Source: Magnaporthiopsis rhizophila
Taxonomy: Eukaryota > Ascomycota > Sordariomycetes > Magnaporthales > Magnaporthaceae
NCBI GenBank assembly: GCA_003049465.1
Contig: PYSS01000027.1
Span: 274,630-338,629, forward strand
Length of the DNA stretch: 64,000 bases
Direction: 5' to 3'
Shown: piece after piece, positions 25,349 through 37,266 of the stretch
Layout: every line of letters begins with the position of its first letter
Position numbering within the stretch: the first letter of the stretch is position 1
Position numbers and translations under genes: made by a program
Notes under the pieces: model-generated
What the model was told of the DNA's origin: nothing
Database searches by the model: none
Seen by the model: only the letters and a program-made list of their open reading frames with translations

Positions 25349-26102
25349 TCACGACTGCGGAAACTGCTGATTGAGCTCCTCGAGGTGCGCCGCCATATTC
25401 GCAGTGGCCGGATCGTTGCCGCCGCCGCCGTTGTCGGGCGTCTGCTGGTACAGGTTCTGCTCGACGTAAGCGAAGCCCCCGCCATCGCCGCCGCCGCCGA
25501 TCCAGACGTTGGGATTATCGTCGCGGCTGGTAGAGAATTGGAACCGCTCGAGCTGCGGCGAGACGGGCGCGGCCTGGGTCCCGGCGCTGCTGCGAGGGCA
25601 CCAGTAGTAGTCCGAGGGGTACTGCTGGTAAGCCTCGTTGCTCCCGTGCAGCTGATAGTGCTGGCCGTCGTCGACGCTAGGAGGCGGCGACGTGTTGCCG
25701 ACGTAGCTGCCGTCCGCGTTGTTACCCAGCTCACCGCCGCCGCCGACGCTGCTGTCCCAGACGCTGCCCGCGTCGCTGCTGTGGTCGACGCGGGTGCTGC
25801 TGACGGACGGCGGGCCGCCGTTGCTGGACGAGCCGGCCGCCGCGCCACTCCTCCGGTACAGGGAGCAGATGCAGGAGGATGACTGGTGGGCCCCCGCTTG
25901 CTGTCGACGGTTCCGAGACGAAGTGCTGCCGCTGCTGGATTTCCGGTTCAGCCTTGTTAATCCCAGTACATGGCCGCCCTCGCATCCTCCCTCTTGTTTT
26001 CCGAATGGGCCTGACTTACCGCTGGGAAGAAGAGCCCCAGGTGGCTCTGCCGCACGAGGAGCACTGGGTGGAAGCGGCCGAGTTCTTGCGTGTTGAGTCC
26101 AT
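25349..26102 (-). CDS. Protein of unknown function, Ser/Gly-rich, two exons
   Basis: Exon 1 is 26102-26020 and starts MDSTRKNSAAST. It has a CSSCGR motif and ends at a strong donor (G|GTAAGT). Exon 2 runs from 25934 to the stop at 25349. I prefer the acceptor TCCAG at 25939-25935, after a GGCTGAAC branch-like site, giving 222 residues. An AACAAG acceptor at 25953 keeps the same frame and gives 228. Exon 2 is 195 codons open, with GC-rich third positions and balanced composition, unlike the other two minus-strand frames, but it has no Met until near its end, so simple ORF calling misses it. The protein is rich in Ser, Gly, Asn and Gln, with a Cys pair (CIC) and acidic, Tyr-containing segments toward the C-terminus. 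I recognise no family and assign no function. Confidence 0.58.
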
Positions 26103-29100
26103 GACTGGCGAGACTGAGGCTGGTTGTGATATCTTTGGGCTGATATCTGTCAGGGTAAAAGGCGTCAAATATGTGCGTGTGTGTGTCCAAGTGTTGGTTC
26201 CCGAGGCTGTCGGTAGCCAGATGGTGAGAACATCCACCTCGACGTCGACATCTTGTGTTCGACAGACACCTCTTTATATCCCATCTTCCCAGGCGAGCCA
26301 GCACAGTGATACAAGACTCAAGCCGAGTGCCAACAAGCAAAGCAACAATACCCCCAAGGCCTTGAGCCTCAACCTGTGGGTCCAGAGATGGGTTCTCACC
26401 ACGAACGGCTATGCTGCCGCATCGAGAGAACATGCGAAGGAGCACAGCCGCGCCGCGGTTGCACCTGGTACCGAAAATAAAGAGAGAAAAGAGGCTGGGT
26501 TGCGACGTGCGTGCCAGGTGAGGTGGCTGACATGAAGGCGTGCCGAGGCCGAGGACCCAGGATAGTGCACCCCATCTCATGCAAGAGTTGTCCAGCCTCG
26601 TGTCCGAGAATGGTACAGACGCGCTCGCATCGGACGGTTTCCCGAAGTGTCAAAGTCCCCCAAGATCCCCCAAGGAGCGTCTTCCCAGCGGCCCGATAAC
26701 AGACCATACCCGCCCCGGGTAGGTCTGTTGGGGGCCAAAGCCAGGGTGCCACGAGCCTCGGATGCGATATGGTGATGTTGCAACTCGGCAACCCCAAAAA
26801 GACCGGATGACGGGAAGGAGCAAAAGCAGGGGGCGAAGCGAATCATGGCCGCAAGACGGCGATGATGACAGCAGGCTAGGAAGGGGCCGGCGAGATGTCG
26901 GCAGCATGCAACGTGACGGGCTTCGCCGCCTGCAAGCCTGGTGCTCTCGAGCAGATGATCCGCACTGTAGATGGGATCATGATGTTGGATCTTGGACGGC
27001 GGCTAAGTTAACCAATCAATCAGATACTGCATTTTCGAGGAGAACCTGGGCGTGGACAAAGAAAAACACACCGGGGTTGAGATGGTAGGGCTGGAGCAGA
27101 TGGAGCAAGGCGGGGTTCTCTCTCCCAGAATAGAGAAACACCCCCTTTTCTCGAGAGAGGCAACCGACGTACTCTGCCATTGTGTTTCGTTCCATTGCAT
27201 TTCAGCCTTGGGCGGAGGGAGTCCGGATACGAAAGATGCAGAGCGACGGAGCACGCGGGGGATCGGCAGGGCGGGAGCCGGGCGCTTGGAGAAGCACATG
27301 AGTGCACGGTAGTCCGCAGATGGAAGACGGGCTGTTGCATGCCCAAAGCTTCTAGCGTACTCTATGGAAGTTCCGCTGGAAGAAGCGATCGGCGGGCTGA
27401 TAGATTTGCGCAGTCTGGAGCTTGGGTGCTGCCGCACGCTGCCATACTCGAGCAGTGAGGCTCGCCTGTCGCTAGGCAGGCTGCAGGGGTGAAAAAAGGG
27501 GTATTGATGTTATGTAGACAATGGAGGAGGGGTGGTAGGGGTGACAACGTGCGCTCTGTTTGGCAAGCTGAGTAAGAAATACAGCGAGAGCAGTCAGAGA
27601 AACTTTTTTTGGGGATGCTGCAGAGACGGGTTTCAAAGCCGGTGCTGTCAGACGGTGCGCAATGATCGCCGTGGGCGCTTCCACAGCATGTCGTCCAACG
27701 ACAAAAGTGGCCCGGTGGGCAAGAAAAAGGGGGTTGATTCCAATCAGGGAGGGGCTGAGGCCAACAGCGTAGACATCGAGCAGACCACACGAGTGCAGCT
27801 CGTGTCTGGTGCTTCTCCAAATTTAGTATAGACGCCGTGGCACCTGGATAGATGTCAAAAGTAAGCGGCAGAGAGCGCGGCTGTCTGGCCTTAGCGACTT
27901 CCGGCCCCCAACGGCTGCGCTTGTCTGATCGAGATCTCTGCGGCAGCCAACGCCAGGCGCTCCGGACGTTGATGGTGGTGGTGAACCTGGGGTTCCCCCA
28001 GGTGGCGTCAGAGGCCGTGGAGGTGGCGACGGGAGGATGGGGCTGGTCGCTGCTGATGCGCATCGCCCCGGGAGGAGCCACGAGGCGTTTGTCAGCTGGA
28101 GGCACTAGATAGGGTTGAAACGTTCTGGTTTGCGATGCGGCCATTGGCTTGTTCGGCAAACAGAGGCGAGGGAGGAAGATGTGCTTGCTACCCAGAGCCT
28201 GCCTAACCATCTCCCAGGAAATGTTTTGCCGGAGCTGCACTGCAACGCTCGCACCGCGACAGCCTTCCTGCTCAGGCTTTGGATTGACCACCAACCCACT
28301 TGGGGGCTGCCTCATCACCTCTCGCTTTGGGTCGAGGTACGGCTACCACCTTCCTTCCCAGTCCAACGTGACACAAGGAATTGTCGCGTTTGGAAAGTTG
28401 CCGAGTCGAGATAGGCAGCGATCCTTCTGACCGATGTCAGCAACGTGGAGGCGAGAGGGAGTGGTCAGCTTTCGGGCCATTCGCGCTCATCCCACGTGGT
28501 AACTCGAGGAGAAGAGCACAGGTCTGACAGAGTGAGACCCCCATCGGGCTCGGCAGGGAGCCGAATCATGGCGCGGGGTGGCCCGCGATGGGAGACGAAA
28601 GGAGATATTGAGAGCGAGACGTGGGCCACGGCAGGCAACGCTGGGGGCGAGCAATATCTGCTCTGGCCCCGGATGGCAGGTTGGACCATGCTGTGATGAG
28701 GCGACGACCGTTGACCGGCGATTACTTTGTGCGGAGGATGCTGACCTTGTGCTCGCCGGGCGGCCCCCAAATTTTGGGGTAGAGAGGTCGAATCGGCCGA
28801 TTACCACTTCCAATGATGTTGCCGGCTGTCCTTTGATCGCATCGGTGGAAAGGAGCCAGGGAGGAGCACTTTCAGGGAGCAATGGCGGGAGCTTGTTGGA
28901 TCTTGAACGCGTCCGAGATTACGCACGCGGATCCCGCCACGGCTACGTACGTATGGGTGCTCGGATGCCTGCTGGCCTGGGCATTCTCGGGGAAGAGGTC
29001 CGGTCTGGAGAGGTCGGAGAGATTGTAACGGCCGAAAGGAGTCGTGGGCAATGGATTTGGAAAGGGCAAGAAATTGATCGTGGACCGTTGGCTTGATAAG

Positions 29101-30058
29101 CTTGCGGCCGAAAAGATTAACTTCAGCCCATGACGAGATTTTCAAGCCACAACCGGCGCTAACACCAAGCGTCGGAATGCATTTTAGCCCCGTGCAAGTT
29201 CCGAAGCTACGGGAAGCCGGCCTCGGTTTCTTCGGCCGAGTCGCCTTGGATTCTCTTTTGGCTAGTCAAACCAGGGCCAGAAATGTATCACACCACTAGA
29301 ACATCTCTAGCACATGCCCGCTAGGCTGTTTAGGGCCGTCAGCTAAACGGCCGAAAAGATCAGAACAGAGCCAAAAACTCGCATTCGCTTACGCCACAGG
29401 CTCTAGCGAATGCGAGGTCCTTTTCTCTGACCCTTTGCAAGCCACATTGGCCCCGTCGCGTGCCCGGCATCCCTCCGTCGTGGATATGGCTACCACCTGT
29501 CCCAACCCAGTGGTAGGTGTCCAGCCACGGAGGCTAAGCCGTCCTAGTATCATGCTCAGTCAGGAGACGCCAACATGACCTCGTGCCATGCATATGCTTC
29601 GCTCCACCATGCGCCCGAGAGGCTATTTGTCCGTGTTGCCCTTCGACCCTCTCCACCACACCAAATCATATCAACCCGTATCGACCCCATAGAGTCTCGC
29701 ACTCGCACTCGTTTTCTCTTCCCGTCAAAGCTGGCTATTCAGACCTGTCTAGTTGCTCCCATCTGCATTGCCTCCACTGCCCCCTGAGCCTCTTCCTTCC
29801 GTGATGTCGGCGCAAAACATGGACCGCCTAGATGTTTGGATCATCACCTACGCCGCTCAGCAAACAAGGCCGCCTTCCGTATATATCGCACCGCTCGCTC
29901 CGTGAGACTTCGATGATGGTGTTGTTGGCTCGATACGACCACAACACATATTTTCCATTATCACTCCCTCTCTGCGGCTCATAAGCCGCCGTGTAAACAT
30001 CCTCGACGCAGCTTCCCGTTCCGTGGCACGGCGGCAGACATTCCCCGGCGCCACCGAC
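26103..30058. other. Intergenic, 4 kb, no supported gene
   Basis: The right boundary is the MFS transporter start and the left the start of the unknown Ser/Gly-rich gene, so promoters of both lie here. A 318-codon open frame on the minus strand (27362-28318) has no convincing codon bias or family resemblance. A hairpin-forming stretch lies at 29334-29416. Otherwise I see nothing. Confidence 0.45.
29378..29416. repeat. Perfect 12-bp inverted repeat (hairpin)
   Basis: CTCGCATTCGCT at 29378-29389 pairs with AGCGAATGCGAG at 29405-29416 across a 15-base loop. A second small hairpin (GGCCGT / ACGGCC, 29334-29352) is just upstream. No reading frame covers it. It could be a remnant of a small inverted-repeat element or a structured RNA. 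Confidence 0.7.
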
Positions 30059-32017
30059 ATGGCAGCATCTACGGAGACACCTGTTTCTAGTTCTACGGAA
30101 CCCATCAACCGTGCCGATGCCGCCTTGATAGACTCGGACTTGCCGCCGGTACGGTTCTGGCTTCTCAGCGTGGGGTATGTGCGATTTCCAGGACTTACTT
30201 GGCATCGGAATCTCCTTTACCCCTGAGGCACAGCTTCCGCTGATCGGCAGCAACATCATCTAGAATCTCCCTGGGTCTCCTGATGGCAATGCTAGACACC
30301 TCCATCATCGCCACCAGTCTGCTCACCATCGGCCAGGAGTTCAAGTCGCTGGATCGGGTCAACTGGGTGGTGCTGTCATACACGCTCGCCTACCTCGGCT
30401 GCGCCGTCCTGTTCGCTCGTGTGGCCGACGTGGCCGGCCGCCGCGACGCCTTCCTGGCCGCCTTTGTCGTCTTCCTCACCTTCTCCATCGGCTGCGGCTG
30501 CGCCCAGAGCCTGGAGCAGCTTCTCGTCTGCCGCGCCCTGCAGGGCGTGGGCGGCTCTGGCCTCTACTCGCTCTCCATGATCATCTGGCCCGAGCTGGCC
30601 CCGAACCATCTGAAGCAGTACATCGCCGCGCTCGCGGGGCTTGTTGTCGCTGTCGCCGGCGTGCTGGGGCCTGTGCTGGGTGGTATCCTCACGCAGTACG
30701 CGTCTTGGAGATGGGTTTTCTGGATCAAGTACGCCAGACCATATCCCGCATCCTGGCATTCACAGACTGACCTTTGCACCTGATCCGCAGCGGACCGATC
30801 GGCATCGTCTCCCTGGCCGTCTTCTACCTCAGCTGGCCAAAAGAACACCATCTCCCGAGCATCGAGAAGCGATCCTGGAAGGATGTGGACTACCTGGGCT
30901 CGGTCCTTCTCGTCGCCGCAGCGGTTCTCGTGACGTTTGCGTTCCAAAGCGTTTCCAGGAACCCACACGGCTGGCAGGACGCGGGCTTTATCGCGCCCGT
31001 CGCCGTCGCCGGGGCGTGCTGGGTGCTCCTGTTCGCGTGGGAGTGGCTCTTAGAGTCGCGGGACGGCGGGGACCGCATCATGGCGGCGTTCCCGCTCCTG
31101 CTCGTGCGTAACCACGTCTATTCGGCGACACTGCTGAACACGGCGCTCATGGGCTTCGCCTTTTTCGTGACACTCTTTGCCATGCCACTGCGCCTGCAGG
31201 TCGTCAACGGGCGCGAGAGCCTGATGGCCGGGGTGCTGCTGCTGCCCATGTTGGCCGGCGTCGCCATCGGCAGCTTTGCAGGCGGCGCCATCAGCCGCGA
31301 CAGGAACCGCATCTGCGAGACGCTCGTGGCGGGGAGCTGCCTCATGATGCTGGGCACCGCGCTCGAGACCACCGTCTCGGACTCGCAGGAGCTGGACCCA
31401 AAAGCCCTCGGTTTCCTGGTTTTCATCGGGCTTGGGTTTGGCATCTCGGCCAGCTGCTCTACGATGATAGGTATTGTCGAGGCGCCGGTCCGTGAACATG
31501 GTGAGAGACACCCCTTCGCTATCTTTCTCGTTCCAAACTGGGAGCTAACCACGCGGGAAATTCCCCAACAGCCCCAGCTCAGGGAGCCACAGCACAGATG
31601 CGCGTCTTTGGCGGCAGCCTCGGCATCGCGGCGTCCTCGATCGTTCTGGCGCGCGAGGTGCAACGGCAGCTGGGCGACGAGCTAACCGCGGGGCAGCTGG
31701 CCGCCGTCGAGACGCGCGGGCCGGCCGGCATCGCTACTGGCGGCGACACCAGTGGACAAGACATGCAGCGCATCATGGCGCTCGTCCGACGGGCGTATGC
31801 GGACGCCTTTCGGCACGACATGGTGCTCGCAGCCGCGGTGGGTGCGTTGGCGGTTGTTGTGGCCTTGTGCACATACCGGCGTGGGCGGGTGTCGCTCCTC
31901 GAGGCAAGAAGACGGCACGCTCAGGACGAGCTCGAGAGGAGGAGGCACTTGCGGGCGGCGCCGTCTCCCGGTGGGGAGAGCGAATCTACGGTCGAGGTCA
32001 AGCAGGCGTCGGTGTGA
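30059..32017 (+). CDS. MFS transporter, DHA2-like drug:H+ antiporter family
   Basis: Four exons (30059-30174, 30264-30728, 30791-31500, 31572-32017) give 578 residues with in-phase GT-AG introns. The N-terminus is soluble. The first membrane helix contains MAMLDTSIIATSLLTI, the usual DHA2 opening. Motif A is present as ARVADVAGRRDAF. Motif C appears as GVLGPVLGGILTQY followed by WRWVFWINGPIG, the antiporter signature. About 14 hydrophobic segments can be counted, ending in a basic and acidic cytosolic tail. Members of this family export toxins, drugs or metabolites at the plasma membrane or vacuole. No biosynthetic genes adjoin it, so the substrate cannot be inferred. The next gene, an oxidoreductase on the same strand, starts 302 bases after the stop. 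Confidence 0.9.
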
Positions 32018-32318
32018 GGCGCATGTTGTCGATTTAGTGTTGAATCTCTTTTCACCTTCTTTCCTTGGGCTTACGCTACTGGATGATATTGCATTGCATG
32101 AGCGCAGGCGTCTAGTAGAATTGATGTTGACCTTTGATGTAATCCCAGCGGGGCACTGGACGCATGTGGGGTCGCGCATGGCGGGAGAGCCAAAAGATAT
32201 GACGGAATCAGAGGCCACCGCATTGATAACCACCTGTGACTGACGGGCAGTGTTAATGCGATAATGTGATGAGATAAACAGCCGATTCTCGGCCTTCATT
32301 GACACCCAAGAGTCTCAC
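32018..32318. other. Short intergenic gap
   Basis: Contains the 3' end of the transporter transcript and the promoter of the dehydrogenase. No ORF or repeat is seen. Confidence 0.4.
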
Positions 32319-33613
32319 ATGCTACTCCCAGCAGCGAAAACAGCCGCCGCAACCCTCCGCATCCTCCTCTCGCAGAGACCCCCACGCCTCCCGCATACCA
32401 TACGAACCTCGGTACTCGCCGCAGCAGCAGCACCCCCCAGGATGTCGAGCAGCGCCATGGCCAAGCGCCTCGAGGGCAAGACCATCGTCATCACGGGGGC
32501 GTCGTCGGGCATCGGACGCAGCTGCGCCTTCGAGTTTGCGCGCACCAGCCCCAAGGACCTGAAGCTGGTGCTGACGGCGCGGCGCATCGACACGCTCAAG
32601 GAGGTGGCAGCCCAGATCACGGCCGAGGTCGGGCCGGGAGTCAAGGTGCTGCCGTTCCGGCTCGACGTCAGCAACCCAGCGGAGGTGCGGGGGTTCGTCG
32701 AGGCGCTGCCCGACGAGTTTCGCGACATTGACGTGCTGGTCAACAATGCGTAATGACTTTAATCTCCCCTCACAGATCCTCCGAATATGTGTAGTAACAG
32801 CATCACAGCGGCCTGGTCAAGGGCGTGGCGCAGGCTCCCGCCATCCGCGAGGAAGACATCAACGTCATGTTTGCAACCAACGTCACGGGCCTCATCAACC
32901 TGACGCAGGTGGTGCTGCCCGTGTTCAAGAAGCGACCCGAGGGCGGCCGGGGCGACATCATCAACATCGGCAGCATCGCCGGCCGCGAGCCCTACGCCGG
33001 CGGGTCCATCTACTGCGCCACCAAGGCCGCCGTGCGCAGCTTCAGCGACAGCCTGCGCAAGGAGCTGATCGCCACCCGCATCCGCGTCATGGAGATCGAC
33101 CCGGGCCAGGTCGAGACGGTGGGTTCTTGTCCTGTTGGTTTGGGGGGGAAACAAGAGAAAAACAGGTTGGGCCGACACACTGACACAACGCAGGAGTTCT
33201 CCGTCGTCCGCTTCTACGGAGACAAGGCCAAGGCCGATGCGGTTTACGCGTAAGTCACGACCCCTTGCCCGCCGTTTCACCAGGCGCATCATTGCTGCTC
33301 AGCCCGTTTCGGAAGGCGGACCAGATTTTCTTGACTGATTGCCCATTCTTTCCCGAACCACCTAGTGGATGCGACCCGCTCACGCCCGACGACATCGCCG
33401 AGGTGGTCGTTTTCGTTGCGGGTCGGCGGGAGAACGTGGTCGTTGCCGACACCCTGATCTACCCCAGCCATCAGGTATGGATCCTGGCTGAAGGAAGAGG
33501 AATTTCTTGCGATTTCGGACTTGGGATGATTTTTTTTTTTTTTTTTTTTTTTTCGCTGACCACCAATGCAACAACAGGCTGGCGCTGGCGTGATGCACCG
33601 CAAGTCGACATGA
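32319..33613 (+). CDS. Short-chain dehydrogenase, YMR226C-type NADP-dependent 3-hydroxy acid dehydrogenase
   Basis: Five exons (32319-32749, 32809-33118, 33194-33249, 33366-33474, 33578-33613) join in phase to 313 residues. The cofactor motif TGASSGIG is at 59-66. The structural motif NNAG is rebuilt across the first splice junction. The catalytic Ser-Tyr-Lys set lies in NIGSIAGREPY and SIYCATKAA. The C-terminal block (FSVVRFYGDKAKADAVYAG, then DTLIYPSHQ) is typical of the yeast YMR226C group, which oxidises L-serine, L-allo-threonine and related 3-hydroxy acids with NADP. The first 41 residues are Ala/Arg-rich with no acid, like a mitochondrial presequence. A second in-frame Met at residue 42 would give the usual cytosolic form. 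Intron 4 carries a long T run. Confidence 0.88.
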
Positions 33614-35063
33614 TTTTGAGGTCCGGTGGCGATTTGTTTCGTTGGTCGCAGCGGGAAGATCTGTCAGCTAAGACAGACTGCGGGCCTCGACAACGGCCAG
33701 GGAATGTGAATGTGGGCGTCCTGTAAAAAGTTTTCAGCTTCCGGCACCAGCCAAGGCGCATGCAATATGCAGCAAGAAAAAAGCCTCGCGTTCACTCTCG
33801 ACTCAAAAGATGGCGTCCGAGTAAAACAAATCCCCCTCACATTGATCAGCGCCCACAGCTGCGCCCGAATAGCCAAGCACATCGGAGACAATAGTGTGGG
33901 TGTTTTATGCGGCTGTGCCTGCATGCGAGAAACCCAGTGCCGCCAAGTTGATTGAGGATATCGCCCGGTCAGTGCGAATGATGGCGACCGGGACGGGGCG
34001 CACGGCCTGACGCCCGCTCAAAAGCTGCGATTGCCCACGTCCCTCTCCAGCCCACGCCCACTGTGCTCCCGATGGCCGCTGTCTCAGATGCAACCGCGCC
34101 AACAGCGCCACCGCCTGGTCGAATAAAGAGGTACTCATGTACAAATGTCGACTAGCATGGGCGGGCCTTGTATCGGCTTATCTTGGCCAACTCGCCAAAC
34201 CATGTGGCGATCTCTCCCACCACGCTAATATATGCGGCCGGATAGGGGATGCCAAAAAAAGAAATTCCAGCACCTTTCGGTGGACCATTCGGGGCAATGT
34301 GGGAGGGTGGGTTCAACTTGTGCACAATTTCAGCCCCAGTCCTTGCAGCGCTGCAGAACGCAAGCAGGCAATTGAAGCTAATGTCGGTCCAACCCCAACC
34401 AAATCCTCTGTTTACTTTTTTTCTTCTCCTCTCGTCTCACTCCCCATCGCTCGTTGCCTAGGCTTATCTCGCTTTATCCACAGCCCTGTCGGCGCGCTAC
34501 TGCGTCCACTTCTCACCCTCGCTTGACTCCCGTTTTCGCTGTCTTTGGTCCGCGCCCTGTCTTTGGGTTTCCCTCGCCGTGTCTTTCGCTCGCTCCCTCG
34601 TATCAATCACCAGCGTCTCATCCTCTGCCCTTTCACTTTCTCGTATTACCCTTCCTACCCCTCTTTTTTATCTGGCTTATGCTTTGTGGCGCCATGCAGC
34701 AGGCTTGACCAAACCGGACATACGGGCCCACTTCATCCCATTTCCGCCAGGCAGGCCAGTATTGTGACGTGAATCCCCTTATCTCGCACCAACAAGCCTG
34801 TGCTCGCTTGTTCGGGAAGGCTGCATCGCGCCATCGCACCGCAGCTGTGAGCAGCCAAACCTTGGCCTTCCTCTCGTCCGCCTTTTCCTACGCCAGCAAT
34901 TGCTGTCTTTGTTCCGAGCCTCCCATGTCGATCATTACCTGTCCAACCAACGCCAGCAGCCCCTAATTATTCTTTCTCGCTCTCTCTATCTCTCCTCCTC
35001 GTTCCCATTGGCAAAAGTCTTGTTGTTGATTAATCGAGTCCCTCGAGGACCCCAACCGTCCCG
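33614..35063. other. Intergenic and 5' leader of the apyrase gene
   Basis: No supported gene. From about 34400 the plus strand is strongly pyrimidine-rich up to the apyrase start codon, in the manner of a fungal promoter or long 5' UTR. Confidence 0.45.
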
Positions 35064-37266
35064 ATGGGCAAAAAATGTACGAGCCAAACCAAGCCCCAAT
35101 GGTCTCGGCGCGGCGTGTGCCCCGGACCTATGCGCCTGCAGTGTGCTGACGCTGTCTTGTTGTTTGCTCCTAGGGCGATACGGAGTAATTCTCGACGCGG
35201 GTTCCTCGGGCACGCGGCTACACATCTACAGGTGGAAGGACCCAGCAAAGGCACGGAAACATGCCTCGCCGGAAGAGCTGCAGCGTCTGCCGCAGCTCGA
35301 GACCAAGGACAAATGGACCAAGAAGACGCGGCCCGGCGTGTCGACCTTTGGCAGCAATCCCACCGACGTCGGCCCCGCGCACCTTGAAGACCTCGTCGCC
35401 CATGCCGTGAAGTACGTTCCCGAACACAAGCAGGCCGACACGCCCATCTTCCTGATGGCTACCGCCGGCATGCGACTCCTGCCCGAGATGCAGCAGAAGG
35501 CTCTGCTCCGCGAGATCTGCTCATACCTCCAATCGAACACGCAGTTTTCCCTCCCCGACTGCGACCTTCACATCCAGGTCATCAAGGGCGAGACCGAGGG
35601 ACTGTACGGCTGGGTCGCCTCAAATTACCTCCTGGGTGGCTTCGACCGGCCCGAGAACCACCAGCACGGAAAGGGCCACCACACGTACGGATTCCTCGAC
35701 ATGGGCGGCGCCTCGGCCCAGATCGCCTTCGCCCCCAACTCCACCGAAGCCGAGAAGCACGCCGACGACCTGAAGCTCCTTCGGCTGCGCACCCTGGACG
35801 GCAAGCCGGCCGAGCACAAGGTGTTCACCACCACGTGGCTCGGCTTCGGTGTGAACCAGGCCCGGGAGAGATACGTGAAGAATTTGATCGAGAGCACAAG
35901 CGCAGGAAGCTCCGAGATCCCGGACCCGTGCATGCCAAAAGGACTCAGGACAACGATGCACGGCGAGGTCGTTCACGATTCGGCCAGCCGCAACCGCACC
36001 CTGATCGGCATCGGCCTGTTCAACGAGTGCGAGGCCAAGACGAGGCCGCTGCTGAACAAGAACGCGCCCTGCGTCAACCACCCGTGTCTTCTCAACGGCC
36101 AGCACGTGCCCGCGATCGACTTTGACGTGAACCACTTTGTCGGCGTTTCTGAATACTGGCACACAACCCATGGCGTCTTTGGCAAGGGCGACAAGGCCTA
36201 CGACTTCACGACGTATCAGCAGAGAGTTCGTGACTTTTGCACTCAGGACTGGGAAGACATCGAGGCGAAGCTGGACACACGCGGCAAGCACAAGGCAAAG
36301 AACGCGCAGGAGGCGTGCTTCAAGGCCTCGTGGCTGCTCAACGTGCTGCACGAAGGCATCGGCATCCCGCGGCTGGGTCTGGACAAGACCCCCCACGCGC
36401 ACAACGTATCCAAGGGCGCATTGGAGAACGCCAAGGACAAGGGCTTTCTGGATCCATTCAAGGCGGTCGACACGATCGACGGCGTCGAGGTCAGCTGGAC
36501 CCTGGGAAAGATGGTGCTCTACGCCGCCGGACAGGTCCCGCCTGCCGAGACGTCCGCAAAAGCCCTGCCCGTGGGCTTCGGAAGCAATGTGCCAGGCGTC
36601 CCCCACGACTTTAACCACGCCGGCTCCGCCTGGAGCCCCGTCTCGCAGCAGGATGGCGACGACGACGACTGGGGCGACGCTGCGGATGACATTCTCGAAA
36701 AGGCGCGGTCCAAGTCGACCTCGGGCTTCCTCATCTTCATCTTGGTCCTCGTGGTGATCGGCTTCGTATTAAGGAAGAAGGACCGGAGGCTACGACTCTT
36801 CTCCAGGATTAACGGCTTCACTCGGCGGTCGCGGAGCCCTCGCAAGGCCGGCCGCGGGCTGTCGGGTCTGCGCAACAAGCTCTTTGGACGATCCGGGTCT
36901 ACCAACTACGAGCGCCTGCTCGAGGACGGCGAGGCGGACCAGTTCTCGCTCGGCGATTTCGACTCGGACGGGAGCGAAGGGTCGGACAGCAGCGAGGGAT
37001 CTTTGTCGTCCGGGATCCGCCGGCAGGTCGTGTCTGTCTCAGGCAACGGCCGCTCGTCCGGGCTCGCGACGCCCAAGCTCAACGTGGAAGTGTACGACGA
37101 ATTCAGGACCGGATCGGCTCTTGATCGAAGCGGCCTTGTGGTTAGGACCGAGAGCCGCGAACGACTGGTTCCCAGTCTTCAGATGTCCAACGCCGGCCGG
37201 CGGAGTCGTGCCGGCAGCCCGACGAGGCTAAAGAGTCCCCTGTTGTCGCCACTGCAGGAGACATGA
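35064..37266 (+). CDS. ynd1: Golgi-type apyrase, GDA1/CD39 family (YND1-like)
   Basis: The start exon is only 13 nt (35064-35076, coding MGKK plus one base). It is joined across a 97-nt intron to 35174-37266, rebuilding MGKKWRYGVILDAG and giving 701 residues. Apyrase conserved regions follow in order: ILDAGSSGTRLHIYRW, MATAGMRLLP, GETEGLYGWVASNYLLG and FLDMGGASAQIAF. A single membrane helix (GFLIFILVLVVIGFVL) lies at about residues 536-551, followed by a long basic then acidic Ser-rich tail facing the cytosol. YND1-type enzymes hydrolyse nucleoside di- and triphosphates in the Golgi lumen, turning GDP/UDP into nucleotides for antiport with sugar nucleotides during glycosylation. A much longer open frame reads upstream through the intron, but the short-exon model fits the family N-terminus. 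Confidence 0.92.

Noticed and set aside
25318..25848. 176-codon Ala/Thr/Arg-rich minus-strand frame
   Set aside because: It is a shadow. The neighbouring minus-strand frame has better composition, a proper stop and a phase-matched upstream exon.
27362..28318. 318-codon minus-strand frame
   Set aside because: Rich in Pro, Arg, Ser, Cys and Trp, as random GC-rich DNA gives. No motif, no splice partner and no codon bias.
34900..35173. Upstream extension of the apyrase coding region
   Set aside because: It reads through leader and intron. The 13-nt start exon restores the family N-terminus.
35620..36618. 332-codon frame antisense to apyrase
   Set aside because: Shadow of the sense gene.
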